Shown here one piece after another: positions 39,891-50,800 of a DNA stretch of 64,000 bases; position 1 is the first letter of the stretch, and every line of letters begins with the position of its first letter. The notes under the pieces were generated by a model. That model ran no database searches. It worked only from the letters and a program-made list of their open reading frames with translations, and was not told the origin of the DNA. A program made the translations under genes and the position numbers. This stretch comes from Apiosordaria backusii (Eukaryota; Ascomycota; Sordariomycetes; Sordariales; Lasiosphaeriaceae). The stretch spans positions 2,064,501 to 2,128,500 of the forward strand of contig JAUKTV010000006.1 of assembly GCA_030549205.1 (NCBI GenBank), given 5' to 3'.

Positions 39891-41300
39891 CAGTTACTGG
39901 GCAAAAAAAACGCCTAACCCTGTACTTTTCGCAATTTTCATTCTTCAACTAAAAACTACTTAGATACTTTAAATGGCTACAATTCCTTTATTACCGGTTA
40001 AAAAGGCCAAATTTAAGCACTCTATACCTTAGAGATATAATAGAATTATCGCTCGGTATTCTTCTAGATTAATCGCTAAGGCGGTGACCTACTATAAGGA
40101 AGTTACTGAAGACTATATACAGTGTATTATTAAACAGTTTAAATACTAGGACTATAGCGTTAGTAAGCCCAGCTATAAGTAGCTAATAAAGCTTTAAAAG
40201 CAGAATAAATGCTTAATTCTATATAAAGTAATTAAAGACCTTTTTATTATTATCGAAACCTTATACCGTTTGACTTACTTTAAGGTTAGTAAGCAGACCC
40301 TTATATAATACCTTTAAAATTAAGGTATCTGCTATACCTTTATTATAATATACCTATATTTTAATAACAAATATACTGTATTTTATTATACCTTTACTAT
40401 TAAATATAGTAATAAGACTTTGTTATATTAATGTAGAGTTTTGTTTATAAATAAGTATATAGTAGACTATAAGGGGGCTGGAAAAAGGAAATAGGTTTTT
40501 TATCTTAAAGGTTTATCGTTAACCTACGCTTTTTTAATAATACTTTATATTTGACCTTTATTTTTTCAATTAATTTCTAACTAAAACGGTTGATTTTAAG
40601 CTTATTAACGATAGATTTTAAATATATATAAGCCTGGTATAAAAAGTAGCGCCATTCTTAAATATTCTAAATAGGTATTTATTACGGTATAAAGAGTGAT
40701 TTAGTAGTTTATTACGGCGACTTTAAATTATAGAAAGGTAGCGTTACTATTAAAGTATATAAGAATTTACTTAAAGAAAAGCTTCTATAGTTAATAGACT
40801 TAAATACCTTCTTTATATAAGACAATACGTCTATTTATATATTACAGTTAGTATATAGCTTTTTTAAAAAGATGGCGTTTCTGGTTTTATTATAGCCTAC
40901 TTACTTACTAAATCTTAACCCTATTGAAAATCTATAGGCTTTATTAAAAGAAAGGATTTTAAAAAGATACCCTAAGCTAGCAGTTATACTTAAAAACGAT
41001 AAGGCTATTAAAAAGCTTATATAAACAGTAATAGAAATATAATTAGACTTTAATTAAGAGGTAATAGATAAGCTAGTAGATTCAATGCTAAAGTATATAA
41101 AAGCAGTCCGCTAAGCTAAGGGTTAGCATATTAAGTATTAAATATATTTATCTTTTACGCTATCTTTTTAGGACTTTAAATATCTATTTTACTAGTAATT
41201 TAGCCCAGTAAATAGATTGCAACGTGTCCTTGAAGTTGGTATGTCAAGATTGTAGGAATGTGGAAATGTAGGGTTGGGCGTTTTTTTTGCCCACCCACTG
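39891..41300 (+). mobile_element. Tc1/mariner-type DNA transposon, RIP-inactivated, with TIRs and TA duplication
   Basis: A 1,410-bp element flanked by TA on both sides (39,889-39,890 and 41,301-41,302). Its ends are inverted repeats of about 31-33 bp beginning CAGT: the left reads GGGCAAAAAAAACGCCTAACC and the right complement GGGCAAAAAAAACGCCCAACC. The CAGT start and TA target are the hallmark of the IS630-Tc1-mariner group. The interior is AT-rich and full of stops, unlike the flanks. It lies between normal genes, well away from the large AT block. Confidence 0.9.
39973..41114 (+). pseudogene. Tc1/mariner transposase remnant
   Basis: The frame starts MATIPLLPVKKAKFKHSI and then hits a TAG (likely from CAG). 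Many further TAG/TAA codons and at least one frame change follow. Near 40,893-40,945 the translation gives PTYLLNLNPIENL followed by a stop and ALLKER. This matches the conserved Tc1 segment around the last catalytic acidic residue (usually PDLNPIENLW), with Trp turned into a stop. Upstream, DNTSI is consistent with the second Asp region. Codons for Gln, Trp and Arg are the ones lost, as expected of RIP. Confidence 0.85.
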
Positions 41301-41302
41301 TA

Positions 41303-42014
41303 TGAACGTCGACTCAACTGCAGGGAAACCGAAGTTGAAAAATAACGTGAATCTGCTCATGCAGGATGATATTTCGGCGGCCACCATGGTCCTATATTAA
41401 CATCAACTGATCTAATAATTACTACTTCACCTCCTTCCACTCTGAGGACTGCCCCGGTCATAAGGCAATAAGGCGAGAGCATATTGTGTGCATAGATTGT
41501 CCCCCCCTCCCGGGCTGCGATAAGCGATGGCAGACGACCCAGGCGCGAGAGACCCCCAGAAGGTTGGCGGCCGATGGAGCCTGCGAAACATGACTGCGAA
41601 GCACGTGTGAGGCAAAGATGATGAGAAAGCCACATACCTGGTAAGCCTGTGCGTGGCGTTTGTGTGAGATGATGGGCGGTAGGAGGAGGTGGTTGGGTTA
41701 GACGATCCGCGGAGTGAGGATTGCAAAGGTCTAGCTGTGCGAGAGGTCGGAGTTGGAACGTTGAGAGTTGCTGCTGGTTGCAGTGCCCCGTCGAGCAAGC
41801 TTTGAGCCTTCCTCTCTTATGGCCACCACTTGATTCTTGTTCGCCTGCCTGCTGTGGTTGGCACCTCTGCCTTTTCTGCCCTCTCTTCCCCCGTAGAATA
41901 AACTTCTAACTGCAGACCCCCTACCTTCTTTTTCCCAATCCCTCCAACCCCAGTGCACTCCCTTCCCTCAATCTCTTATGCAGCCGCCAACCTGTACCCA
42001 GCACTTTTCTTACC
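41303..42014. other. Intergenic stretch with no supported gene
   Basis: Normal base composition. Open frames on both strands (longest 123 codons, minus, 41,427-41,798) are Ser/Pro/Arg-rich and show no domain. A short frame just after the transposon (41,302-41,397, MNVDSTAGKPK...) looks faintly protein-like but ends at once. Confidence 0.4.
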
Positions 42015-42600
42015 GTGCCCGGGTTTGATGCCACGGGTGCGTCTGGTTCCGGCGGTGGCGATGGCGGTAAGCGGCCGATACTGGCGGGCATTGACTTTCC
42101 TGGTGCCATCAGCGAGCGGAGCAACCGGCTGTTCGTCAACCCCAATTTTGAGATCTGGGGCCTTGGCCGCGTGGAGGTGCACGGCCGCTGGTACGAGTCT
42201 CGCGGCTACGTCTGACACGACGACAGCAATGCCTGGGGTACGCTGGACATTGATGGGCTTAGCAATGAGGAGCTTGCCTACCTATATCGCCCACATTGCG
42301 GAGGAGGAGGATATCGAGAACCCTTTTGATTATCTGGAGGTCAAAGACGTGGCGATCCCTCCCTGCATGAGCCTGCCCCAGGCTTGCTGTCTTGCGACTC
42401 CTTGACAAGTCCCACCCGGAGCTGCGTTGCATTGCTCCCTACTTGCGTGGCGGCACGGCGTCGCCCAACTCTTCGGTTCCGGTTATGCCTGCGGCGTCCT
42501 CGTCTCAAGCCGGCTGTACCGGGTGGTCTGCCCACACGCTCATCGTCCTCTTGCCTGGCAAGCCGGGCTCTTAGGGTCCACTTTGCCCTGGTAATTCTGC
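42015..42600 (+). pseudogene. Relic of an unrecognised protein gene, broken by a stop and a frameshift
   Basis: One frame reads GIDFPGAISERSNRLFVNP, then FEIWGLGRVEVHGRWYES, and hits TGA after RGYV near 42,213. Past the stop it continues sensibly as HDDSNAWGTLDIDGLSNE. Near 42,280 the sense moves to the next frame, IAHIAEEEDIENPFDYLEVK, then DVAIPPC. A further shifted piece LLDKSHPELRCIAPYLRGG follows at about 42,395-42,450. The stop fits a Trp (TGG to TGA) change. The even, protein-like composition across three frames is why I call a relic and not chance. The family is unknown. Confidence 0.45.
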
Positions 42601-43308
42601 GCACTGCCATATTGTGTTGTCGTCCGGCCCCGTCCACACCCGCGAGCCAGGCCTCCCGCGGTGGCAATCGACGTCCCGGCAGCTCCATTCGCTCGCCCAT
42701 CAACCTTGTAACGTCCAGCCCTCGGTCTAACGTTGCCTCCCAGGGCCCCATGGGTTCGACATGTGCTGCGATTTGTTTTGCGTTTGTATTGCTGGTCTTG
42801 GGGCTGTTTATGCTACGGATGGATTTGCGTCCTGGTGGGGGCTGGGGCGTGGTAAATGTGTCTTTTGGATTGGCATCGCAAGCCAACAGCCCGCTCTGTA
42901 CAGGTCAGGGCACATGAATGATTTCGACGCCTTGAGTTACATACAATTGAGCACCACACCAACTTATTCTGAATGGCAATGAATTCAGACTCTTAGATGG
43001 TGGCAAATAATAAGTGCAGTTGCAGTATGATGATATCAAAGAGTCGCTCATTATTAAGAGTACCTTGAAGAAATAATTCAGAATATGCGTGCTCTAACAA
43101 GCCCGCATTGACAATCATGCAAGGGGGCTCGACAGCCGATACTGGCGGCGAGAAAAAAAAAAAAACTGGTGACGCATCGAGGCCCAACCCAAGGATGGCA
43201 GAAGGCCATGCTTTGTGTGACAGAAGGCCCCGCGGATGATCGCCTTCTTTGCACACTAGAATGCCTCGGCGCCAATCTATTGGCCGCAGTTTACCTGGTC
43301 TCAAATAT
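42601..43308. other. Intergenic stretch, no gene supported
   Basis: Shifted open frames continue on the plus strand to about 42,917 without convincing composition. A 13-A run lies at about 43,153-43,166. Nothing else recognised. Confidence 0.35.
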
Positions 43309-43707
43309 TTAGCTTGAAATGTATGCTAGGTCTGATTCCCGCCTCCCCATCCCTACTGCATATGTGGCCAAGGAGATAAGGCTTGCCGCCCAACGCTTGC
43401 ATCGTTTAGAAGTCCGCTGTTTTTCACTGAGCCATACGTGTAATGCATATAGAGTGAGGCCCTTGATGTCGACGATGGTGAATCGGGTCATCCGCTGATT
43501 GATCTTTGCGTAGAAGTATTCGTCATCGGCGTCTCGCAGGATGATTTTTGTGTGGTCAAAAATGACATCGGCATCCTCTTCGACAAAGATTTCGCCATGC
43601 TCGCAAATTTCCATCGCTGTCCATGTTAGACTGATACAAGCACTAACTTATACAATCAGATAAGGAGTTAGAGTTACCTTGCTTGGTTTGGGCGGCGACT
43701 GCAATGT
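43309..43707 (-). pseudogene. Gene fragment with a plausible intron, function unknown
   Basis: On the minus strand, MEICEHGEIFVEEDADVIFD to TIVDIKGLTLYALHVW (43,614 to about 43,430) has the composition of real coding sequence. Upstream is a well-formed intron: donor AAG/GTAACT near 43,677, a TCTAAC branch-like site and acceptor GGACAG near 43,617. Splicing there continues the frame into DIAVAAQTKQ, which is closed by TGA at about 43,710. The first exon and much of the gene are missing. I do not recognise the family. Confidence 0.4.
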
Positions 43708-44125
43708 CGTGTCAGGGAGAAAAAGTTCTGGATAGCCACTCCTGGCAACTTGAAGCACGTGCCAAGAGTCACGAGGGAAGTGAGCGCGTCTGTCTTTCTG
43801 GTTACCCCGCACTGGCGCGTCACCGCAATCCAAACATCACAAACCTTTCGTCATGGCAGACCTATCAAGTGCAGAACAGTGCACTCGGCCTGCCATAATT
43901 GTAACTCTCTTCAGCTGGTTCAATGGGCAATTGGGATGTTCCTGGGCTGGAAGCAAAAGTCCCAGAGAGGATAGAAGTTGGGATAGATCTTGGCATTAAG
44001 GCCCCTGATTGCAGGAGCGGTTAGGTGGGCGATGGTAGAAGGGAGATAGATGACGGATTCAGAGTATAATTCAGAGCACTTAGTTTCCGTACCCCCACGA
44101 TTCTGTATCCTAGTACCTACCAAAA
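43708..44125. other. Intergenic stretch, nothing recognised
   Basis: Normal base composition with short open frames on both strands, none with domain signals. Confidence 0.35.
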
Positions 44126-44485
44126 CTACCCATTTTTACATAGCCGCAGTAATTTGAATGATGCATCCGGGAAGTGCTGTCTCATCGCTCCCCAGATCTC
44201 CTCCAGCATCGAATTCCGCAGCAGCACCGGGGACCACGTCGTCGGATTGGCCAGGTTGCCCCTGAACGTCCAAGTCCGGCAGCACGAGCCGCAGTTCCGT
44301 CGACATCATCTCGCTCAGCCGCCACCCAACAGCGGATCCACGCCCCGTCTTCGGCATCACCGCGATTACATACCATGCCTGCTACCCCTGTCCCTGCGCA
44401 CCGCTGCTGCCAGCTCCTGCAGCGGCGTCTCCCGGCGTCGGCGCGCGAATCTCATATGGCACAACCACCGCGGCCTCACCACTTA
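44126..44485 (-). pseudogene. C-terminal relic of an unknown protein gene
   Basis: Reading minus from 44,485: GEAAVVVPYEIRAPTPGD, a TAG near 44,393, then STELRLVLPDLDVQ. After a one-base shift near 44,266 it reads GNLANPTTWSPVLLRNSM, LEEIWGAMRQHFPDASF and KLLRLCKNG, with a stop at 44,126-44,128. The last segment looks like a genuine protein C-terminus. The break points make the locus non-functional. The family is not recognised. Confidence 0.4.
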
Positions 44486-44598
44486 GTGGGCGACCACGCC
44501 TTTAGGAGCACAGTGAGCGACAACGGTAGGTCTATTGTACAGGGAAGCCATGTAGTCAAGCCGAGCCGACAACAGCTGTATCACGAAACTCACCGAGC

Positions 44599-45807
44599 TC
44601 AGAAGCTAATATCGGCCAATTCCGAGTTGTTGCAGAGAGTGGTGCTGTTACTTACTGCAGAGAATACACAGCCCATGGCTCGCATCATCTCCGCGAATGG
44701 CTTCAGCGGAATACGGCAATAAGAAATAAGAATTGGGTCACACGGGGAATATCGCGAGGGATAGTCGAAACGATCGAGGAACGCTTGGGGGATAAGGGCC
44801 GTGTAGAAATAAAGGTGGCTTGGCGCAGTGCGTGCGTTCGTCGCAGGGAGAGCTAGAAGATGAACCTTTAAGCTCCAGTTAGCCAAATAGATGGTAAATA
44901 GTAACGCGAATAGGCGTATTAGAGGAACTGATACCTTGTACTCCAGGGTCGTACTTGTGTCTTGTCCGTGCCGCCGTCCTTGAGCTAGGGCGATCAAAAC
45001 GGCCGCGATATATGGATCCTCCAGCTCGTTTGTTGGTTGGAGCCGGCGTGTGCGGATTTGTTGAAGTCGGGCGACCGGCGGATTGGGTACGGTTCGGGTG
45101 CGAGGCATCTTGATTGTCATGTTACGGCGTGAGGCCGTGGCCCCGAGGTCGAGATAGGCAAGAGTTGGAGCGTCCAGGCTAGATGATGAGCATGAGAAGA
45201 CGCCGTCGGTTTGCAAAGTAGCGACGATGCATTGAGCGAAGCGGATGGAGAGATCAGAGCTGAAGGGTAAATTCATTAGCGGCATCCATCACAAAACGCC
45301 AAGGACCTACTTGGAGTGGTGAATGCCGTAGGCTTGGAGAAGACGCCGAACCGATAGAGTCTTCAATTCTGAGGAATATGCGTGAAGTAAATCATTTACC
45401 GCGCAGGTAATGGACTTAGTTAACAACGCGCCGTCCGGTGCACGGCTTCCGGTGTTCTTCGTCTTGGATTTGCATCTGACTGTTTTGCGAAATTGGAACC
45501 CTAGAAGCAGCAGGTGCTGTGACGTCCACTGTAACGGGCAGACAAACAAACGATCTCGGTTGTTTTCGCGTAAAATACCGTTGATCGATGACGGCTCGGG
45601 TGTTCGAGTGCCAGCGGGAGATGCTGATCGTGATGGCGAGCAGGGAGTAGGCGTCGTCGAGAGGTGACAACGCCGTGTGGGAAGAGCGTTCGCAGTCGTT
45701 TGGTCTAACCCGGAACTTGGTGTTTGAAAAGGCAGGACGCCGCCAGGAAGCGTTATGGCAGAAGGAGAATTGTTGGCTGGCAATCGACGCGAAGCGGACA
45801 CGGCCAT
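44599..45807 (-). CDS. Multi-exon fungal protein of unknown function
   Basis: Model: exon 1 45,807-45,311 (ATG start, MAVSASRRLPANNSP), intron GTAGGT..GCTAAT..CAG (45,310-45,260), exon 2 45,259-44,935, intron GTATCA..CTAAC..AAG (44,934-44,866), exon 3 from 44,865. Exon 1 to 2 joins in frame as LLQAYGIHHS then SDLSIRFAQCIVATL, and exon 2 to 3 as TTLEYK then VHLLALP. Exon 3 runs through LYFYTALIPQAFLDRFD and CDPILISYCRIPL. The end is uncertain: a donor GTAAGT at 44,655 may lead to another exon, or the frame may simply stop at 44,599. The exon 1 start is Ser/Thr/Arg-rich and probably disordered. From memory the central part resembles a repeated family of uncharacterised Sordariomycete proteins; no function is known to me. 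The second intron is 69 nt and contains no stop. Confidence 0.6.
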
Positions 45808-46070
45808 CTTTGGCAGGCGGATGTGAACAATTGGTTTTTGACGCGCATCCGGGGAGCGCAGGCATTTGTGCTTACCTCCAAGCCCCACCGCCCGCCGACC
45901 AAGCCACAGCCCTAGCCACGACTTCAGCCACACCCCTTATACCCCTCCGCTAATATGCCCAAGTTTTCCGATGCTGCCCAACCAGTCAACTTAGAATATC
46001 AGATTTGACCTAGTATCCTCTTTTTAGATTTTATTTCTTATATAGCGCTATCTAGCATCCTTTGTTGATT
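45808..46070. promoter_or_regulatory. Shared upstream region of two divergent genes
   Basis: 263 bp separate the start codons of the minus-strand gene (45,807) and the plus-strand gene (46,071). An AT-rich patch with TATATAGCGC lies at about 46,040-46,049, some 25 bp upstream of the latter start. No specific factor site is claimed. Confidence 0.4.
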
Positions 46071-47387
46071 ATGGAATACAAGGTATACTCGGCACAAGCT
46101 CCCGACGACCTCAGGACCTGGTCCAAAGAGCATGGAGACATCCAAGTCGTTTTACAGCTGAACAAAAGAGAGCTGATGAGTTCCGCTAGCAAATGGACGT
46201 CTCGCCATCTGGTTGCCTATCGGCTTCTTACCCGACCGGAGGCGCCCTTTCTGCCGACTTTCGAAACCAACCATGACGAGCAGTGTCCGGTATGCACAAG
46301 CGAACACTCTCCCCAGGAGCTCGACCATACCAGCGTCGGGATTTTTATCAAGAAGGCCCCGCGGGATCTCTGCACGAAGACCGAGGGCGAGCTTATGCGA
46401 TTGCATGGTGGATTCTTCTGGGCCGCACTTGCACGGGCGGCTCGCCCCGAACTTGCGGACCAAGTGAAAGTGCACCCTCAGCGCGAGAGAAAGCAGGTGC
46501 ACCGGGAGGGCTACATCAATTCTGCAAGCGCAATTCCTGGGTCTTCTTCACCGATCCAACACTCTTCATCTGAGTTCGAGGCCGACATGGATGATCTTGA
46601 CGAAGATGTGCACGAAGAGCGACGGACCAAGCCTGAAGAAGTGACGGTTCACCTTGTCACTTCTTTTCTGCAATATGCACTGAGTCTTTGCCTCTTGCCG
46701 CACGCTTCAGTCGCGAGTAAGACAGAGGTGCGACCACGGGTAGAGCGCAAGAAGACTACGGTTTACATCTCCAATAATGTCCCTGTTACCGCTGAAGATG
46801 ATGGAGGGGTCTGCCTGATGCGCCAGACCGAGCTTGGGTGGAAAGTGAACAACCCATATTTAGCCCTACTTGAAGCAAAGAGGGCGTTCAGGTACATACG
46901 TTTCGAGGAGACAACGGGGAGTTACATCCCTTGTGTCTCAAATGAACACCTAGCTCAATACCTCGGCGAGGCGGTGATTACGTGGAAGGGAAATCAAGAA
47001 TACCTAGGAAACGAGTAAGGATATTTCACGAATCCTCAAGTCGGCCGCTAATAGCAATTCTCTAGTGTCTTCCTCATTGCAGCGACCAACATTTTCATAC
47101 GTTTTATTCACTTCGCGTTCGGTCGTGACTATATGGAGTATCTCGATGCTGTGGACGAAAGGACTCAAATAGACCTTGCCAACAACGATGACAAGGATGC
47201 ATTCGTCTACATGCACAGCACGGGGTGGTTCGACCTTCAGACGCAGGAGGGGAGGCGAATTGCACTCTGCCATATTTTAGCGCTGTTGAGATGGCATAAC
47301 GCCGAAGATATCCGCCGCCAAACTGTGGGTTATGAACCTGGAGACGATAGCGATTATGATGATGATTCTATGGATATCGGGGAATAG
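46071..47387 (+). CDS. 421-aa hypothetical protein, two exons
   Basis: Exon 1 is 46,071-47,014 and exon 2 is 47,066-47,387, separated by a 51-nt intron (GTAAGG...CTCTAG). The join gives YLGNDVFLIAATNIFIRFIH, so the frame is continuous; without splicing the protein would end at once. The start is the ATG of MEYKVYSAQ. The N-terminal part holds one CPVC pair (QCPVCTSEH), too little for a zinc finger on its own. The middle has an acidic segment (DMDDLDEDVHEERR) and the C-terminus is strongly acidic (GDDSDYDDDSMDIGE). No catalytic motif or membrane segment is visible, and the family is not recognised. The stop lies about 65 bp from the NRPS-like pseudogene fragment on the other strand, with no RIP damage in this gene. 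Confidence 0.65.
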
Positions 47388-47451
47388 GTAGCAAACCAAG
47401 TGCAAGATATACTGCCATGTGGAACGAGAGGGCAATTTGGGAGGAAGTGGG

Positions 47452-47687
47452 CTAGCGGGAGAACGAATGCTGTCCAAAGTTCCCGATTCCAAGGGCAGCG
47501 GGCACATCCCAGTAGTGAATCATGATCATGCTGATGTACTGTACATGGCGGCAGCATGGTACAACGGCACTGACTATAAGTTAGCGCGTTCATAGGTCGA
47601 AGAGATGAATAACCACTCACTGGGATGGAGAATTCGGCTTGCTCTCAAGGCCATCTCCTCAATTCAAATTCGTCTTCCCTCCCATTC
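47452..47687 (-). pseudogene. 3' fragment of NRPS-like adenylation-domain pseudogene
   Basis: This is the minus-strand continuation of 54,984-55,633, cut off by element D. Reading from 47,687 it gives EFELRRWP, a stop, then LRASRILHP. Next comes a well-formed intron (47,620-47,570: GTGAGT..GCTAAC..GTCAG) and then MPLYHAAAMY, the equivalent of the PLFHAAG region after the A3 core of adenylate-forming enzymes. After a frame change it reads MIMIHYWDVPAALGIG, ending at TAG near 47,451. Beyond that no similarity is visible, so the rest of the A domain and any carrier or reductase domains are gone. Confidence 0.7.
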
Positions 47688-47843
47688 TATCACGGCACCA
47701 AGATGTAAAAGTAGGTCGTGACCTTTAAGGTTATATGCCTCTAGTAATAGGTAGATAAGACAACTAAAGCCTACAGCTTTAATCTTCTCTTCCTTATATA
47801 ATAATAAGTTTACTACTTTAAACCTAAGATCAGTACTGTAATA
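47688..47843 (+). repeat. Left LTR of element D, 156 bp
   Basis: Its first ~40 bp are scarcely mutated (ATCACGGCACCAAGATG against ATTACGGTATTAAAATA on the right); its end is more mutated. Landmark shared with the right copy: GCCTACAGCTTTAATC. Confidence 0.9.
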
Positions 47844-50800
47844 GTTTATTATACTTAAATATATTTAAAGGTAGTAGCTAAAATCGAACAGTTAGTCTTT
47901 TCCTTTTTTAAATAAAAACCAAAAACAGTATTAAAGAACCTATATCTTAATACCTTTTTAAAACCTAAACCTAACTAAGCTTAACTATTTTAATACTAAA
48001 GACTATAATATCTTCTTTATCTTTTAAAACTTATACTTTAAAGTAGCTTTTTAGTACTTTCCTATATACTTAACGGCTATTTAATACTTTAGCCTTTATA
48101 TTACTTTAAAACTTACCTTCCGATTAATAGAAAGTAACCGACCTCTTTTAAAATAAAAAGATACTATTTTAATAGCTTATTACCTTACTTACCTACTTTA
48201 AAACTACTATCTTTAAAGGAAGTAAGAAGTATAATAGACTAATAAAAGAATATAACTACCTTTTTAATTAATATAATAATACAATTAATATTATATATTA
48301 GTTTAAGACCTTTTTAAATTAAATAACTATAAAGGTAAAAAGGCTATACTTTAATTAAACTATTATAAAAGTAAAAAGGCCTTAAATTACCTTACCTTTA
48401 ATACTAATACTTTAAGTCTTTACTTTAAACTACTTAAGCCTTTTTATACTTACTTTAAATTACTTAACCCTTTCTTTAATAAGCCTTAAACCTATATTAA
48501 TAAACTATTACCATTCCTTTAATATTATATAGATAGCCTAGCCTTAAAATACTAAACCTCCGGTCTTTATAAGCAATATTAAACTATTAGCTTAAATTTA
48601 ATAAAAAGAATATATTAATTAATGCTTTCTCTTTAATATAAAAATAACTTTAGACTATTAAACCTATTTCTTATTTATAAAATAGATCTTCTATACTTTA
48701 TAATAGCTTTTAAATAATATATATATCTATATTAAAGGCCTAATAAATATAGTAATAAATAACCCTTTTAATACTAAATATTAGCTATAATATTTATAAG
48801 ACTATACCGATTTATTTAAAATACTTAACCTTATTTATATAACTATAAATATTTACTTAAAATTAATCTACTTATTTAAAGAGTTTTATTAAAGTAAGTC
48901 CTTATTTTTAAACTTTATTTTAAAATTTATTAAGTTAATTAATATAGTTAAAATTACCGATTGTAAAAAAGTAAATATATTAAAAGTAAAGGTAAATTCT
49001 ACTTTATAAAATGCCTTTATTTTAATAATATAATGCTTTAATTTTAAAGACTTTAAAAATTAAAAGGACTAAATAAGTTAAGTAAACTTCTTTTATTAAC
49101 TAAATAATAATATCCTTAACCGAACCTTCCATAATTAGGTTATTAGGTTTAACTTAATCTATAATACTTTTACTATAAAAGGTAATTTTATAGATTTTAA
49201 TAAAGTATTAGTAAATTAAAATACTTTAAAACTATATAGTCCTTTAATTATTATTAAAAAGAAAAAAAGATAAATAAGAAATTTTTATTTATACTATAGA
49301 AAAGACAGTTACTATATAAGTAACTATTTAAACTACTGCCAATTTACTTCTATTTTAATATTAAAAAAAGCCTAACCTTTATTAAAAGATATAAGTAAAG
49401 GCTTTATAAATCTATTATAAAAATAATAGAAGACCTATAGATCTTATCTATTAACTTAACTATATTCTTTTCTTTAGTTTTAACCTTATAAGCTAATAAT
49501 ATAAAACCTTTTTTAGCCTAAAGTATAATAGACTTTAAATATTTTCTTTATAAATTTATTAATAATTTATTTATATAATAGTATAGTTTTATAATAAAAC
49601 CTTTTAATACTTTTTACCAGTTTAGGCTAGTAAATAGTTTAAAAGTAAGGATAGTTATATATTTTACTACTTTAATCTACTCTTTTAATTTATTTTCTAA
49701 ATATATTGTACTTTACTTATAGGACCTTACTAGCTTTAATATAATTTTAAGCCTTCTATAGCTTTAAGTTTATAATTTTAAGATTAATTAAGCTAAAGGA
49801 ACTATTAAAATTAAAGGCTTTATAGTTAAAGCTGACTTATATTTAAAATAATAATATACTATTACTACTATATATCTTTAATCCTTTATCCTTTAAATTA
49901 CTATTATAATTAATATAGCCTTATTAAAAGTAATAAACTTCTTCTTTATAGCCTACTAACCTAATATAAAAGTTATAACAATCCTTTTTAACTAACTCTT
50001 TACTTTTATTAATATACTATTTAATATATATAAAATATTAATAAACTGCCTTATTAATAACCTTCTACCTTTTATCTTTTATAATATCCTTTTAAGAAAG
50101 TTAGTAAACTACCTTTTTAATAATTAGATTTTCTAATTCTATAATTAAATTACTAAAGTACTGTAATTATAAACTGTTTTTAAGGCCGATATATAGAAGT
50201 ATTTTAATAAAAAACTACCGATAAATAATTAAAAAATATAAAGTCTATTACTTTTTAAATTCTATAACTTTATTAATAGTTTCTATTTATAGAAAGTTAA
50301 TATATTATTTCTCTATTGCTTATTTAATTATAAAATAAAGCTCTTTTTTAATAAAATATTACTATATTACTACCTTTACCTTATATTTCTAATAGAGCTA
50401 TAAGTAATCTGAAAATACTTTAATAACTATTTAATTAAAGGATTTATTAAACTAAGTACCTTTTTAATTATAACCTTAGTCTTAATTATTAAAAAACCTA
50501 ATAGAGAAATCTATATTTATATAGATTACTATAGCTTTAATAATATAATAGTAAAAAACCGGTACTTAATCTTCTTTATTAAAAAGATATTAAATACTTT
50601 ATATAAAGTTAAATACTTCTTTAAACTTAACATTACTATAGTATTTAATTGCTTATATATTGCCTTTAATAATAAATAGAAAATAGCATTTATTATTAAA
50701 TTTAAATTATATAAATACTTAGTTATAAACTTTAGTATAATTAAGGCGCTTAGTTTATTCTAATATTATATTAACTATATACTATTTAATATATTAAATA

